A DNA stretch of 40,430 bases, taken from positions 1 through 40,430 of the forward strand of contig JAFPYW010000040.1 of NCBI GenBank assembly GCA_017394405.1, in the 5' to 3' direction. This document shows, piece by piece, positions 34,224-40,430 of this stretch; the first letter of the stretch is position 1, and the number at the start of each line of letters is the position of its first letter. This DNA comes from Alphaproteobacteria bacterium (lineage in GTDB: Bacteria; Pseudomonadota; Alphaproteobacteria; CAAHEQ01; UBA3637). The notes beneath the pieces are model-generated. The model saw only the letters and a program-made list of their open reading frames with translations, was not told the origin of the DNA and searched no databases. Both the position numbers and the translations under genes were made by a program.

Positions 34224-34252
34224 ATGATAGCAAAATTTGATACTTAGTGCAA
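34224..34252 (-). promoter_or_regulatory. Promoter for the CBS-HNH pair
   Basis: Minus strand: TTGCAC (34252-34247), a 17-base spacer and TATCAT (34229-34224). The -35 box overlaps the last codons of the riboswitch-controlled gene. Confidence 0.6.
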
Positions 34253-34735
34253 GAGTTTTGTTGTCGTAAATTTATCAATCAAATCATGTATTGTTAAGTT
34301 TGACGGCGTGCGGTGGGGTACATTGACGGGAACGCAGCCGGCAGATGTGGTTGTTTTCCCTGTGTTGATCAGTAAATAGGCCGGTTTTAATAACACACCG
34401 ATTGAATCAAGGTGAGTGGTTGAAAAACCCTGTTTGGAGTTCCATGATTTACTGGAATTTCTGCCAGATAAAGGGCTGCCAATCGTATAGTAAAAATAGT
34501 TATTTCCTTGTTTCCAAGGCGTTTCATTCCATAGTTTTATCAGATCCCCCAGAAATAGTTTTAATGCCGGGATGTACAAAGGATACACGCCCACGCCCAC
34601 CACGTGAATGTTGTAATATTCCGGCGTGCTTAAAATTATATCTTTGTGGGCCATAATCAACTCAATATTAGAAAAGAGTGTTTCTAATGCTTTTTTATCT
34701 TCATTTGGTGAGGTTACAGTTATTTTTATTGTCAT
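34244..34735 (-). CDS. Unknown 163-residue protein under SAM-I riboswitch control
   Basis: Starts at ATG 34735 with AAGGAG upstream. A longer in-frame reading from 34822 would translate the riboswitch terminator and is rejected. The protein begins MTIKITVTSPNEDKKALETL and includes LKLFLGDLIKLWNETPWKQG, YYTIGSPLSGRNSSKSWN and LINTGKTTTSAGCVP. It has two Met residues in total and no signal peptide or clear membrane helix. No family recognised. Because SAM-I riboswitches mostly control methionine/SAM uptake, synthesis or recycling, a link to that pathway is inferred. Confidence 0.72.
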   Translation of the reverse strand: MTIKITVTSPNEDKKALETLFSNIELIMAHKDIILSTPEYYNIHVVGVGVYPLYIPALKLFLGDLIKLWNETPWKQGNNYFYYTIGSPLSGRNSSKSWNSKQGFSTTHLDSIGVLLKPAYLLINTGKTTTSAGCVPVNVPHRTPSNLTIHDLIDKFTTTKLLH

Positions 34736-34776
34736 TTTGTTCTCCTTATTGGTTAAAAAATACCGATAAAGAGGGT

Positions 34777-34803
34777 AAAAAAAATCCCATCGACGACGAT
34801 GGG
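34777..34803 (-). terminator. Riboswitch-controlled terminator
   Basis: Minus strand CCCATCG (34803-34797) pairs with CGATGGG (34792-34786) around TCGT, followed by eight T. Upstream GATGGG in the riboswitch can pair with the same CCCATC, giving a competing antiterminator. Confidence 0.85.
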
Positions 34804-34805
34804 GG

Positions 34806-34901
34806 TATCTGCCGCCCATCATCCAAGCATTAGCACCGTTGCCTTTTGGCTGGTTGCTGTGTGGTCAACGAGCTTGTCTCTCGCACACTCTTTATAGGCA
34901 A
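34806..34901 (-). promoter_or_regulatory. SAM-I (S-box) riboswitch aptamer
   Basis: Read on the minus strand from about 34901, the RNA matches the SAM-I consensus part for part with equal spacing: AAAGAG, GUGUGC, GAGAGA, CA, AGCUC, GU, UGA, CCACAC, AGCAACC, then GCC-AAAA-GGC, AAC, GGUGCUAA. P2 (GUGUG/CACAC, GAG/CUC with a kink-turn UUGA side) and P3 (AGCAACC/GGUGCU) form, and several changes from consensus are paired changes. CAAGC in the P2 loop can pair with GCUUG after GGUGCUAA, the conserved pseudoknot. P4 is weak and P1 is short (UUGCC with GGCAG). Confidence 0.85.
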
Positions 34902-34906
34902 GGGGA

Positions 34907-34935
34907 TTTATACCACATTTTGTCATCAAATGCAA
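34907..34935 (-). promoter_or_regulatory. Promoter of the riboswitch transcript
   Basis: Minus strand: TTGCAT (34935-34930), a 17-base spacer and TATAAA (34912-34907). The transcript should start near 34900, at the 5' end of the aptamer. Confidence 0.75.
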
Positions 34936-34959
34936 GAGAAATTTTCGATTTTGTGGGAA

Positions 34960-36576
34960 TTATCTGGAAGATTGTCGCTGACGTATTTTTACCGCCAATT
35001 TTTTGGCCGCTGGCTTTGTTACCCGGTTTGGACGGGCAGGCGCAGGGGTCGGTTGCGGTTGTTGTGGTGTGTTTTGCGGTCTGGTTATGATGTTTCGCAA
35101 AGATTCAATGCCGTTTGGTAGTTGTTCTATGTATTGTTCCACAGAAAAATCTTTCGGTAAAATCATATTTGCGGGTAAAAATCTGGAAAATAGCGGTGCA
35201 TTTGTTGCGAACATACAGACAGGGATATGAAAACATTCAGATTCCTGCGAAATTGCCTTCCAGGAGGTTCGGTCGTTAAAGAATTTTGATAATGGTATCG
35301 GGTTTAAAGTGGTCCTGTTCCAGCGCAATTTTGGAGCATCAAGCAAGCCGAGCCAACTGACCCGTTTCAAGAAAAATGGTTCTATTGTTGTTAGACGTGG
35401 TACGGAAAGTACGCGAAGATATGAAGCATCAATAAGAAATGCTTTCCCGGTCTTTTGCAAAGATGGCAAACGAAGATATAATAGTTTTGGGGTGTGACCT
35501 AAAAATCCGTCTTTTACTTCTTTTAATTGTGGGGCGGTAAATGAGGAAATTTCGTCCGCCCGAAATAAAAAATTATCCCCTATCTTTTGTGTTGTGGGCA
35601 AATTGACAGCCGTTATCCGGCCATCTTTAATGGTAAGTATTTCTTCTTTATCTGCAAATAAATGGTACCCGTTTTTATCTTTCGTAATATGAACATTTTT
35701 ACCTTTAATTTCCTTTGGAAAAACCCGTAAGAAGCAATCGATTTCACCAAAACCACCGCGGATGTGCTCATCGGCCACATCTATGATTGTTTTATCTTTC
35801 ATATTAAAAAGGAACTGATCCATTAAAATTTCTTTGTCTGTATCAATGGGGTGAAGATCGCCATCTTTAACATAGAAACCATCACCGAAATACACGTTGT
35901 TTGCCTCTAAATTATAACGCACAACTTGGTGACAGTTTAGCAGAATATAATTATTGGGCAGGGCGGCCGCACGTGAAGAAAAATCCACATGGAAATGGTG
36001 ACGAATAGAATCGGCAAGACCACGAATAATCCTGTCCGGATTTGAATTAAAGGTGTTGTCGGGGTTTTGAACGGTGTGATTATAACGGTTTTTAATGGAA
36101 ATGAAGCCACCATTTTTCAAAATTTGAATAGATATGACAGATGTGCCGTATTTATCTTCACGACGTTCTTTTCCACGAAAATCTTCACGTTTGATTTTAT
36201 CCACATCTTTTCGAATGGCGTTGATGATATAATAATGTTGGAAACGTTCCGGATCGCGAAAAGTACAAAGTTCTTCCCCCGGGGCAAAATATCGTTGAAT
36301 AGCGTTTTGTTTTTCCAATGTGTCGGCATAATAGGCATCATAACCGGCCTCGGATAACAATGTAATTGGATCTTTGCAAACGGTTTGTGCCTCAATTTGA
36401 ATATCTTTTAATGATTCCAAATAAGGAATAATGGGCTCGGCTTCGCGGCCGGCATATTTTACAATATCCACAATGCCGGGTACATCGAATATACCGCTAT
36501 CATAAGCGCGGATGGCCTTGGCAAAATGCTCACCATTTTGTTTTTTGATTTGTTCAAAAATCGATTTTTCTGCCAT
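34960..36576 (-). CDS. Repeat protein B, N-terminal paralogue of 8276-9955
   Basis: 538 residues with no signal peptide. It starts MAEKSIFEQIKKQNGEHFAK and shares with repeat protein A the EELCTF, YIINAI, KNRYNHTVQN-x-DNTF and NPDxII blocks over about 300 residues. Residues about 335-450 hold a shorter set of leucine-rich-type repeats (FTAPQLKEVKDGFLGHTP, LRLPSLQKTGKAFLIDAS). The C-terminal end is Pro-rich then basic (QQPQPTPAPARPNRVTKPAAKK). The paralogues diverge most in the repeat region, as expected for binding partners that differ. Own promoter at 36610-36637. Role unknown. Confidence 0.85.
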   Translation of the reverse strand: MAEKSIFEQIKKQNGEHFAKAIRAYDSGIFDVPGIVDIVKYAGREAEPIIPYLESLKDIQIEAQTVCKDPITLLSEAGYDAYYADTLEKQNAIQRYFAPGEELCTFRDPERFQHYYIINAIRKDVDKIKREDFRGKERREDKYGTSVISIQILKNGGFISIKNRYNHTVQNPDNTFNSNPDRIIRGLADSIRHHFHVDFSSRAAALPNNYILLNCHQVVRYNLEANNVYFGDGFYVKDGDLHPIDTDKEILMDQFLFNMKDKTIIDVADEHIRGGFGEIDCFLRVFPKEIKGKNVHITKDKNGYHLFADKEEILTIKDGRITAVNLPTTQKIGDNFLFRADEISSFTAPQLKEVKDGFLGHTPKLLYLRLPSLQKTGKAFLIDASYLRVLSVPRLTTIEPFFLKRVSWLGLLDAPKLRWNRTTLNPIPLSKFFNDRTSWKAISQESECFHIPVCMFATNAPLFSRFLPANMILPKDFSVEQYIEQLPNGIESLRNIITRPQNTPQQPQPTPAPARPNRVTKPAAKKLAVKIRQRQSSR

Positions 36577-36609
36577 CTTGATCCTTTATAAAGGTTGTTT
36601 ATGGCTATT

Positions 36610-36637
36610 ATTTTACTATACTTTGGGAATTATGCAA
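36610..36637 (-). promoter_or_regulatory. Promoter for repeat protein B
   Basis: Minus strand: TTGCAT (36637-36632), a 16-base spacer and TAAAAT (36615-36610). Confidence 0.6.
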
Positions 36638-36687
36638 GCATTTTTTAAGGAATAGAGGGGGAAGATATAACAAAAAACGAAAAACAC

Positions 36688-36716
36688 TTGACAAAAAATG
36701 GTTTTTGTGATAGAAT
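36688..36716 (+). promoter_or_regulatory. Promoter for the small membrane protein
   Basis: TTGACA at 36688-36693, a 17-base spacer and TAGAAT at 36711-36716. Confidence 0.75.
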
Positions 36717-36742
36717 ATCCCTTGTTCGAAAGGAGATTTAAG

Positions 36743-37021
36743 ATGACAGAACAAACAAAGAATTTTTATGGCCTAACAAAAGGTGAAGATGGGTTATACC
36801 ATTCCGAATATGGTGACACCTTTACGGAAAAAGATTTAAGAACTGGTCCATGGCCGGCCGTTATGACTCTTGTGATTCTCGCTGGTATGGTGGGATGCTT
36901 TGTTGTTGGTGGCATTAAAGCATTGACTCGTAGTAGCAAAAAAGCTCCAGCTATTGAGCAAAAACAGGCCGTGAATCCTACTTTAACAAATGCTGTTAAA
37001 GTTGTTTCTCAAGAAATGTAA
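36743..37021 (+). CDS. Small single-span membrane protein of unknown function
   Basis: 92 residues from ATG 36743, which AAAGGAGA precedes; an upstream in-frame start at 36698 falls in the promoter and is rejected. A soluble N-terminus (MTEQTKNFYGLTKGEDGLY) is followed by one membrane helix (about 38-58, PAVMTLVILAGMVGCFVVGG) and a basic tail. No family recognised. It is a single-gene unit, separated from the pilin-like gene by a candidate small RNA. Confidence 0.7.
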   Translation: MTEQTKNFYGLTKGEDGLYHSEYGDTFTEKDLRTGPWPAVMTLVILAGMVGCFVVGGIKALTRSSKKAPAIEQKQAVNPTLTNAVKVVSQEM

Positions 37022-37028
37022 AAAATAC

Positions 37029-37057
37029 TTGACAAACAAAATATTTTATGATATAAT
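37029..37057 (+). promoter_or_regulatory. Consensus promoter of a candidate small RNA
   Basis: A perfect TTGACA (37029-37034), 17-base spacer, perfect TATAAT (37052-37057). Confidence 0.85.
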
Positions 37058-37063
37058 TTTCGC

Positions 37064-37152
37064 CGGAACAGTAAAGAGGCTTGTTATGTAATACTCCTCA
37101 ACCTTGCAGACAAGTTTGGATTTCCCCCTTCTTTTTACTGTTCCACTTTTTT
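37064..37152 (+). ncRNA. Candidate small RNA, rod-like, between 37.06 and 37.15 kb
   Basis: Transcription from the consensus promoter should start near 37064. GGAACAGTAAA (37065-37075) pairs perfectly with TTTACTGTTCC (37134-37144) at the ends, followed by T7; inside, CTTGT (37080-37084) can pair with ACAAG (37110-37114). No long ORF fits. A start-stop pair ATG-TAA (37086-37091) after AGAGG is seen inside. It is not the SRP RNA (no GGAAGGxAGCAGCC-type element) and too short for 6S or tmRNA. Confidence 0.6.
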
Positions 37153-37153
37153 T

Positions 37154-37177
37154 ACCCGCTGAAAAGCGGGTTTTTTT
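37154..37177 (+). terminator. Rho-independent terminator after the candidate small RNA
   Basis: ACCCGCT (37154-37160) pairs with AGCGGGT (37165-37171) around a GAAA tetraloop and is followed by T6. Confidence 0.9.
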
Positions 37178-37178
37178 A

Positions 37179-37207
37179 TTGACACTTTCTTTAATCTATG
37201 CTAGCAT
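37179..37207 (+). promoter_or_regulatory. Promoter for the prepilin-like gene
   Basis: TTGACA at 37179-37184, a 17-base spacer and TAGCAT at 37202-37207. It begins right after the terminator's T-run. Confidence 0.65.
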
Positions 37208-37236
37208 GGCCACGATATTACAAACAAGGAGTTATT

Positions 37237-37803
37237 ATGTTTTTGAAAAATTATCACGAACAAGGTCGTACAATGGTAGAAATGATAGGTGTTCTTGCTA
37301 TGATTGGTGCCTTAACATTAGGAGGATTGTCCCTGTATGGCAGATCCTTGGCCAAATTGCATGCAAACAATATTGTTGAAGAAGCCCGCAAACGAACCGC
37401 TTTGGCCAATGAGAATCGTTTTACAAAGGGTATGTTTGATCGCCGAGATGCAAATGCAAATTATGTGACGGCTTACGGTTATGGGCTCAGTGCCGATTCA
37501 AATGAGTTATACAAGAGTTCTTATATGGGGCAGAGTGTTATTGAAGTCGCCGTTGGTGCAATTCATGGTGGTAATCGGATTACCCGTGGCGTTTGTCGCG
37601 AATTGGTTAAAATGATAAATACGGACGAGACGGGTCAAGCAGTTGATATCAATATTGGCGATGTTGTCAGAATTTGCGAAGGGACTTCCAGCGGAAGGAT
37701 GTGTAATTGCAGAGGAAATATTCAACCATTTTCATGCGATCCGGAAGAGGGTGAAGAGGAACAGGAAATGCCGGAAGTTATTTGTATTGCAATAAGAGGT
37801 TAA
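37237..37803 (+). CDS. Type IV prepilin-like protein
   Basis: 188 residues from ATG 37237, which AAGGAG precedes; a start at 37198 lies in the promoter. The N-terminus EQGRTMVEMIGVLAMIGALTLGG is a prepilin signal: cleavage after Gly10, Glu at +5 (Glu15), then a hydrophobic stalk helix. The globular part has six Cys residues, several near the end (CEGTSSGRMCNCRG, FSCDPEE, VICIAIRG), which may form disulfides. Prepilin peptidase and assembly ATPase genes are not in the window. Could be a major or minor pilin or a secretion pseudopilin. Confidence 0.82.
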   Translation: MFLKNYHEQGRTMVEMIGVLAMIGALTLGGLSLYGRSLAKLHANNIVEEARKRTALANENRFTKGMFDRRDANANYVTAYGYGLSADSNELYKSSYMGQSVIEVAVGAIHGGNRITRGVCRELVKMINTDETGQAVDINIGDVVRICEGTSSGRMCNCRGNIQPFSCDPEEGEEEQEMPEVICIAIRG

Positions 37804-37849
37804 AATTTTATCAAAAAGGACTTGTTTTTTTATTATAATTGGTGTATGA

Positions 37850-38929
<1,080 letters not shown>

Positions 38930-38952
38930 ACTTTTGACCCAAAGGGGCTCAC

Positions 38953-39807
38953 ATGGACAATAAGCAGTTTCGCCTGAAAAGGATTAGATCCCAGATCAGA
39001 CGACTGGTTCCTGTCGTGTTTTTAATGCTGGCAATTGTTTTGATGGCTATGTGGCGCACCCAAAATTCGGTAGTTGTGTCCGTGCGGGATGTTGCGTCTG
39101 AAAAAATGGCGCCATTGATTTCTTTCTTATCCGTCCCTGCACGTTGGGTAAAAAGTACTAAAAAAACATTTTCGGATGTTGTTTTCCTATATCAAAGAAA
39201 TAAGGATTTAGAGCGCGAAAATCAAATTTTACGCAGTTGGAGGGCTTTGGCTTTGCAATTACAGGCCGAACAGGACGCTGTTAAAAAAATGGCAAAATAT
39301 GTGCCTTACCCGAAATCAAAATCTGTGTCTGCTCGGGTGGCAATGGATACGGGGGATAAATTTTCCAGATCTTATATTGCTTTAGCCGGGTATAAAGATG
39401 GAATAAAGAATGGTTCTGTTGCCATGACAGATACGGGTATTTTGGGGCGTGTTATTGAAGTTGGAAAACATGCCAGTCGTTTGATGTTATTGACAGATTA
39501 TTTGTCGCGAGTACCAGTTTTGGTGGGGGCTGGTCGTATTCCGGCCATTTTAACAGGCGACAATACAAACCATCCTAAATTGATCTTTTCTGATCGTTTG
39601 AATGAGATTAAAAAAGGCGATGTTATTTTAACATCCGGCTATATGGGTGTTTATCCATCCGGATTAGGTGTCGGCATCGTGCTAGAAGCAGACGAAGAAG
39701 ATATAGAAGTAGAATTGTTTGAAACTGGTGAAAATTTAGAATTTGTCCATTTGGTTGATTTTGGTTTAGGAGATGTTTTATTAACAAAAGATTGTGAGGA
39801 GCCATAA
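38953..39807 (+). CDS. mreC: Rod shape-determining protein MreC
   Basis: 284 residues: a basic cytoplasmic start, a membrane helix (about 17-36), a coiled coil (about 75-115) and the MreC beta-barrel domain with GDKFSRSYIALAG, GILGRVIEVGKHASRLMLLTD and the DVILTSGYMGVYPSGLGVGIV end. It links the cytoskeleton to the periplasmic elongation complex. AAGGGG before the ATG. Its last base overlaps mreD. Confidence 0.95.
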   Translation: MDNKQFRLKRIRSQIRRLVPVVFLMLAIVLMAMWRTQNSVVVSVRDVASEKMAPLISFLSVPARWVKSTKKTFSDVVFLYQRNKDLERENQILRSWRALALQLQAEQDAVKKMAKYVPYPKSKSVSARVAMDTGDKFSRSYIALAGYKDGIKNGSVAMTDTGILGRVIEVGKHASRLMLLTDYLSRVPVLVGAGRIPAILTGDNTNHPKLIFSDRLNEIKKGDVILTSGYMGVYPSGLGVGIVLEADEEDIEVELFETGENLEFVHLVDFGLGDVLLTKDCEEP

Positions 39808-40313
39808 TGCGTCAATTAAATGCTAGATTTTTATTGGCTCGCAGTGCCCCCTTTTTGCTGTGTATTGTATTGATTTTGTTAAACCAAATTCCGTATCATT
39901 TTTTGCCATATTATCCGTATGCAATTCAATGGGTGCTGATTCCTGTTTTTTATTTTTCTATTTATAATCCAAAAGTATTGAGTGTTTGGGCTGTTTTTTT
40001 GCTGGGCCTCTTCACTGAATTATTTGTACAAAGCCCCTGCGGTGTGATTACGTTCAGTTATGTTTTGATGTATTTTGTGGGAAATTTCTTTCGTAAATAC
40101 TTGATTGAATTGACTTTTATCCCTTTGTGGGGGATCTTTTCTGTAGGTTTGATTTTGCTTGAGTTGTTGACTTTTGCGTTAATATATTGTTTGGCCATCC
40201 ATCCGGTTTCCATCTATCCAATAGCAGTTGAAACGGTCGTTTTAGTATTGGTGTATCCGTTCTTGATGCGATTTTTCGGGCATTTGGATCGTAAAGCTCG
40301 GGAGGTATCATGA
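39807..40313 (+). CDS. mreD: Rod shape-determining membrane protein MreD
   Basis: 168 residues, nearly all hydrophobic, with about five membrane helices. The pattern WVLIPVFYFSIYNPKVLSVW, then LGLFTELFVQSPCGVITFSY, is the MreD hallmark. It is a partner of MreC and PBP2. Overlaps mreC by one base and mrdA by four. Confidence 0.93.
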   Translation: MRQLNARFLLARSAPFLLCIVLILLNQIPYHFLPYYPYAIQWVLIPVFYFSIYNPKVLSVWAVFLLGLFTELFVQSPCGVITFSYVLMYFVGNFFRKYLIELTFIPLWGIFSVGLILLELLTFALIYCLAIHPVSIYPIAVETVVLVLVYPFLMRFFGHLDRKAREVS

Positions 40314-40430
40314 CAGTTTGGAAATATGAAAAAATTCATGTCATGATTCAACGCACACTGTGGTTGGTCGTATTCTTCGTTATTATTAGTTTTATTTTGT
40401 TGGGTCGTTTGTTTTATCTGCAAATTTTGC
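40310..40430 (+). CDS. mrdA: Penicillin-binding protein 2, N-terminal part (truncated by window end)
   Basis: The first 40 codons only: MTVWKYEKIHVMIQRTL, then a membrane helix ending LGRLFYLQIL. This is the standard PBP2 anchor, and the gene follows mreD as in most rod-shaped bacteria. GGGAGG at 40300-40305. The transpeptidase domain is outside the window, so the call rests on position and anchor. Confidence 0.8.
   Translation, partial: MTVWKYEKIHVMIQRTLWLVVFFVIISFILLGRLFYLQIL

Noticed and set aside
34736-34822. N-terminal extension of the riboswitch-controlled protein
   Set aside because: The codons lie in the riboswitch terminator stem and T-run, and a strong AAGGAG site marks ATG 34735.
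34839-35121. Plus-strand ORFs antisense to the riboswitch and repeat protein B
   Set aside because: They use the wrong strand of two better-supported features.
37064-37152. SRP (4.5S) RNA as identity for the candidate small RNA
   Set aside because: The conserved GGAAG/AGCAGCC loop elements are absent.

Overview
This 40.4 kb window is a chromosomal segment of an AT-rich alphaproteobacterium, probably a host- or gut-associated, uncultured lineage. The evidence is a tol-pal cluster with ybgC, ruvAB, dnaB, lexA, mreBCD followed by mrdA, hldA for LPS heptose, and above all two GAAC-N7-GAAC boxes, the alphaproteobacterial form of the LexA operator, in front of lexA and ruvA. Genes are packed tightly, with many 1-20 base overlaps. 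Many promoters are readable by eye as TTGACA/TTGCAT, a spacer of 16-17, and TATAAT-like. There is no CRISPR array, insertion sequence or prophage.

Layout. 1-5.5 kb: the tail of an unknown gene, a large SF2 helicase with a membrane segment, hldA, an inositol-phosphatase-family gene, rpmE and tRNA-Gln. 5.5-10.7 kb: a tandem AAA+ ATPase behind a palindromic operator, a 70-residue unknown, a SemiSWEET sugar transporter, a repeat protein (paralogue A) and a probably frameshifted small gene. 10.7-18.3 kb (minus strand): one uninterrupted gene string ruvA-ruvB-S8 peptidase-kinase-like-ybgC-tolQ-tolR-tolA-tolB, headed by a LexA box; pal is not after tolB. 18.4-22 kb: dnaB, a candidate Mrr-like nuclease, a WYL regulator and tRNA-Leu. 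22-29 kb: a SPOR protein, two M50-type membrane proteases, serS, rmuC, tRNA-Pro and a PcfJ-like/repeat protein. 29-32.6 kb: dapA with three downstream genes (one unknown, two HAD phosphatases), then lexA. 32.7-36.6 kb: a second tRNA-Pro, an HNH nuclease with a CBS protein carrying an RNxxxH motif, an unknown gene behind a SAM-I (S-box) riboswitch with its own promoter and terminator, and repeat-protein paralogue B. 36.7-40.4 kb: a small membrane protein, a candidate small RNA, a prepilin-like protein, and mreB-mreC-mreD-mrdA (mrdA runs off the end).

How the parts work together. Most of the window is housekeeping: envelope integrity (Tol), cell shape (Mre, PBP2), recombination and SOS repair (RuvAB, LexA, perhaps RmuC), replication (DnaB), translation (SerS, L31, four tRNAs), and lysine/peptidoglycan precursor synthesis (DapA). 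The most interesting accessory points are: (i) a nearly identical palindrome, TGTC-A6-Y-GACATA, in front of the tandem AAA+ ATPase and between the nuclease and WYL regulator genes 13 kb away; (ii) a well-matched SAM-I riboswitch controlling an unrecognised 163-residue protein; (iii) a pair of large paralogous proteins with a shared novel-looking N-terminal region; (iv) a compact HNH plus possible HEPN-CBS gene pair; (v) an S8 peptidase/kinase-like pair embedded between ruvB and ybgC; and (vi) a stand-alone candidate small RNA with a perfect consensus promoter. All identifications are by reading motifs in the sequence; no database search was run.
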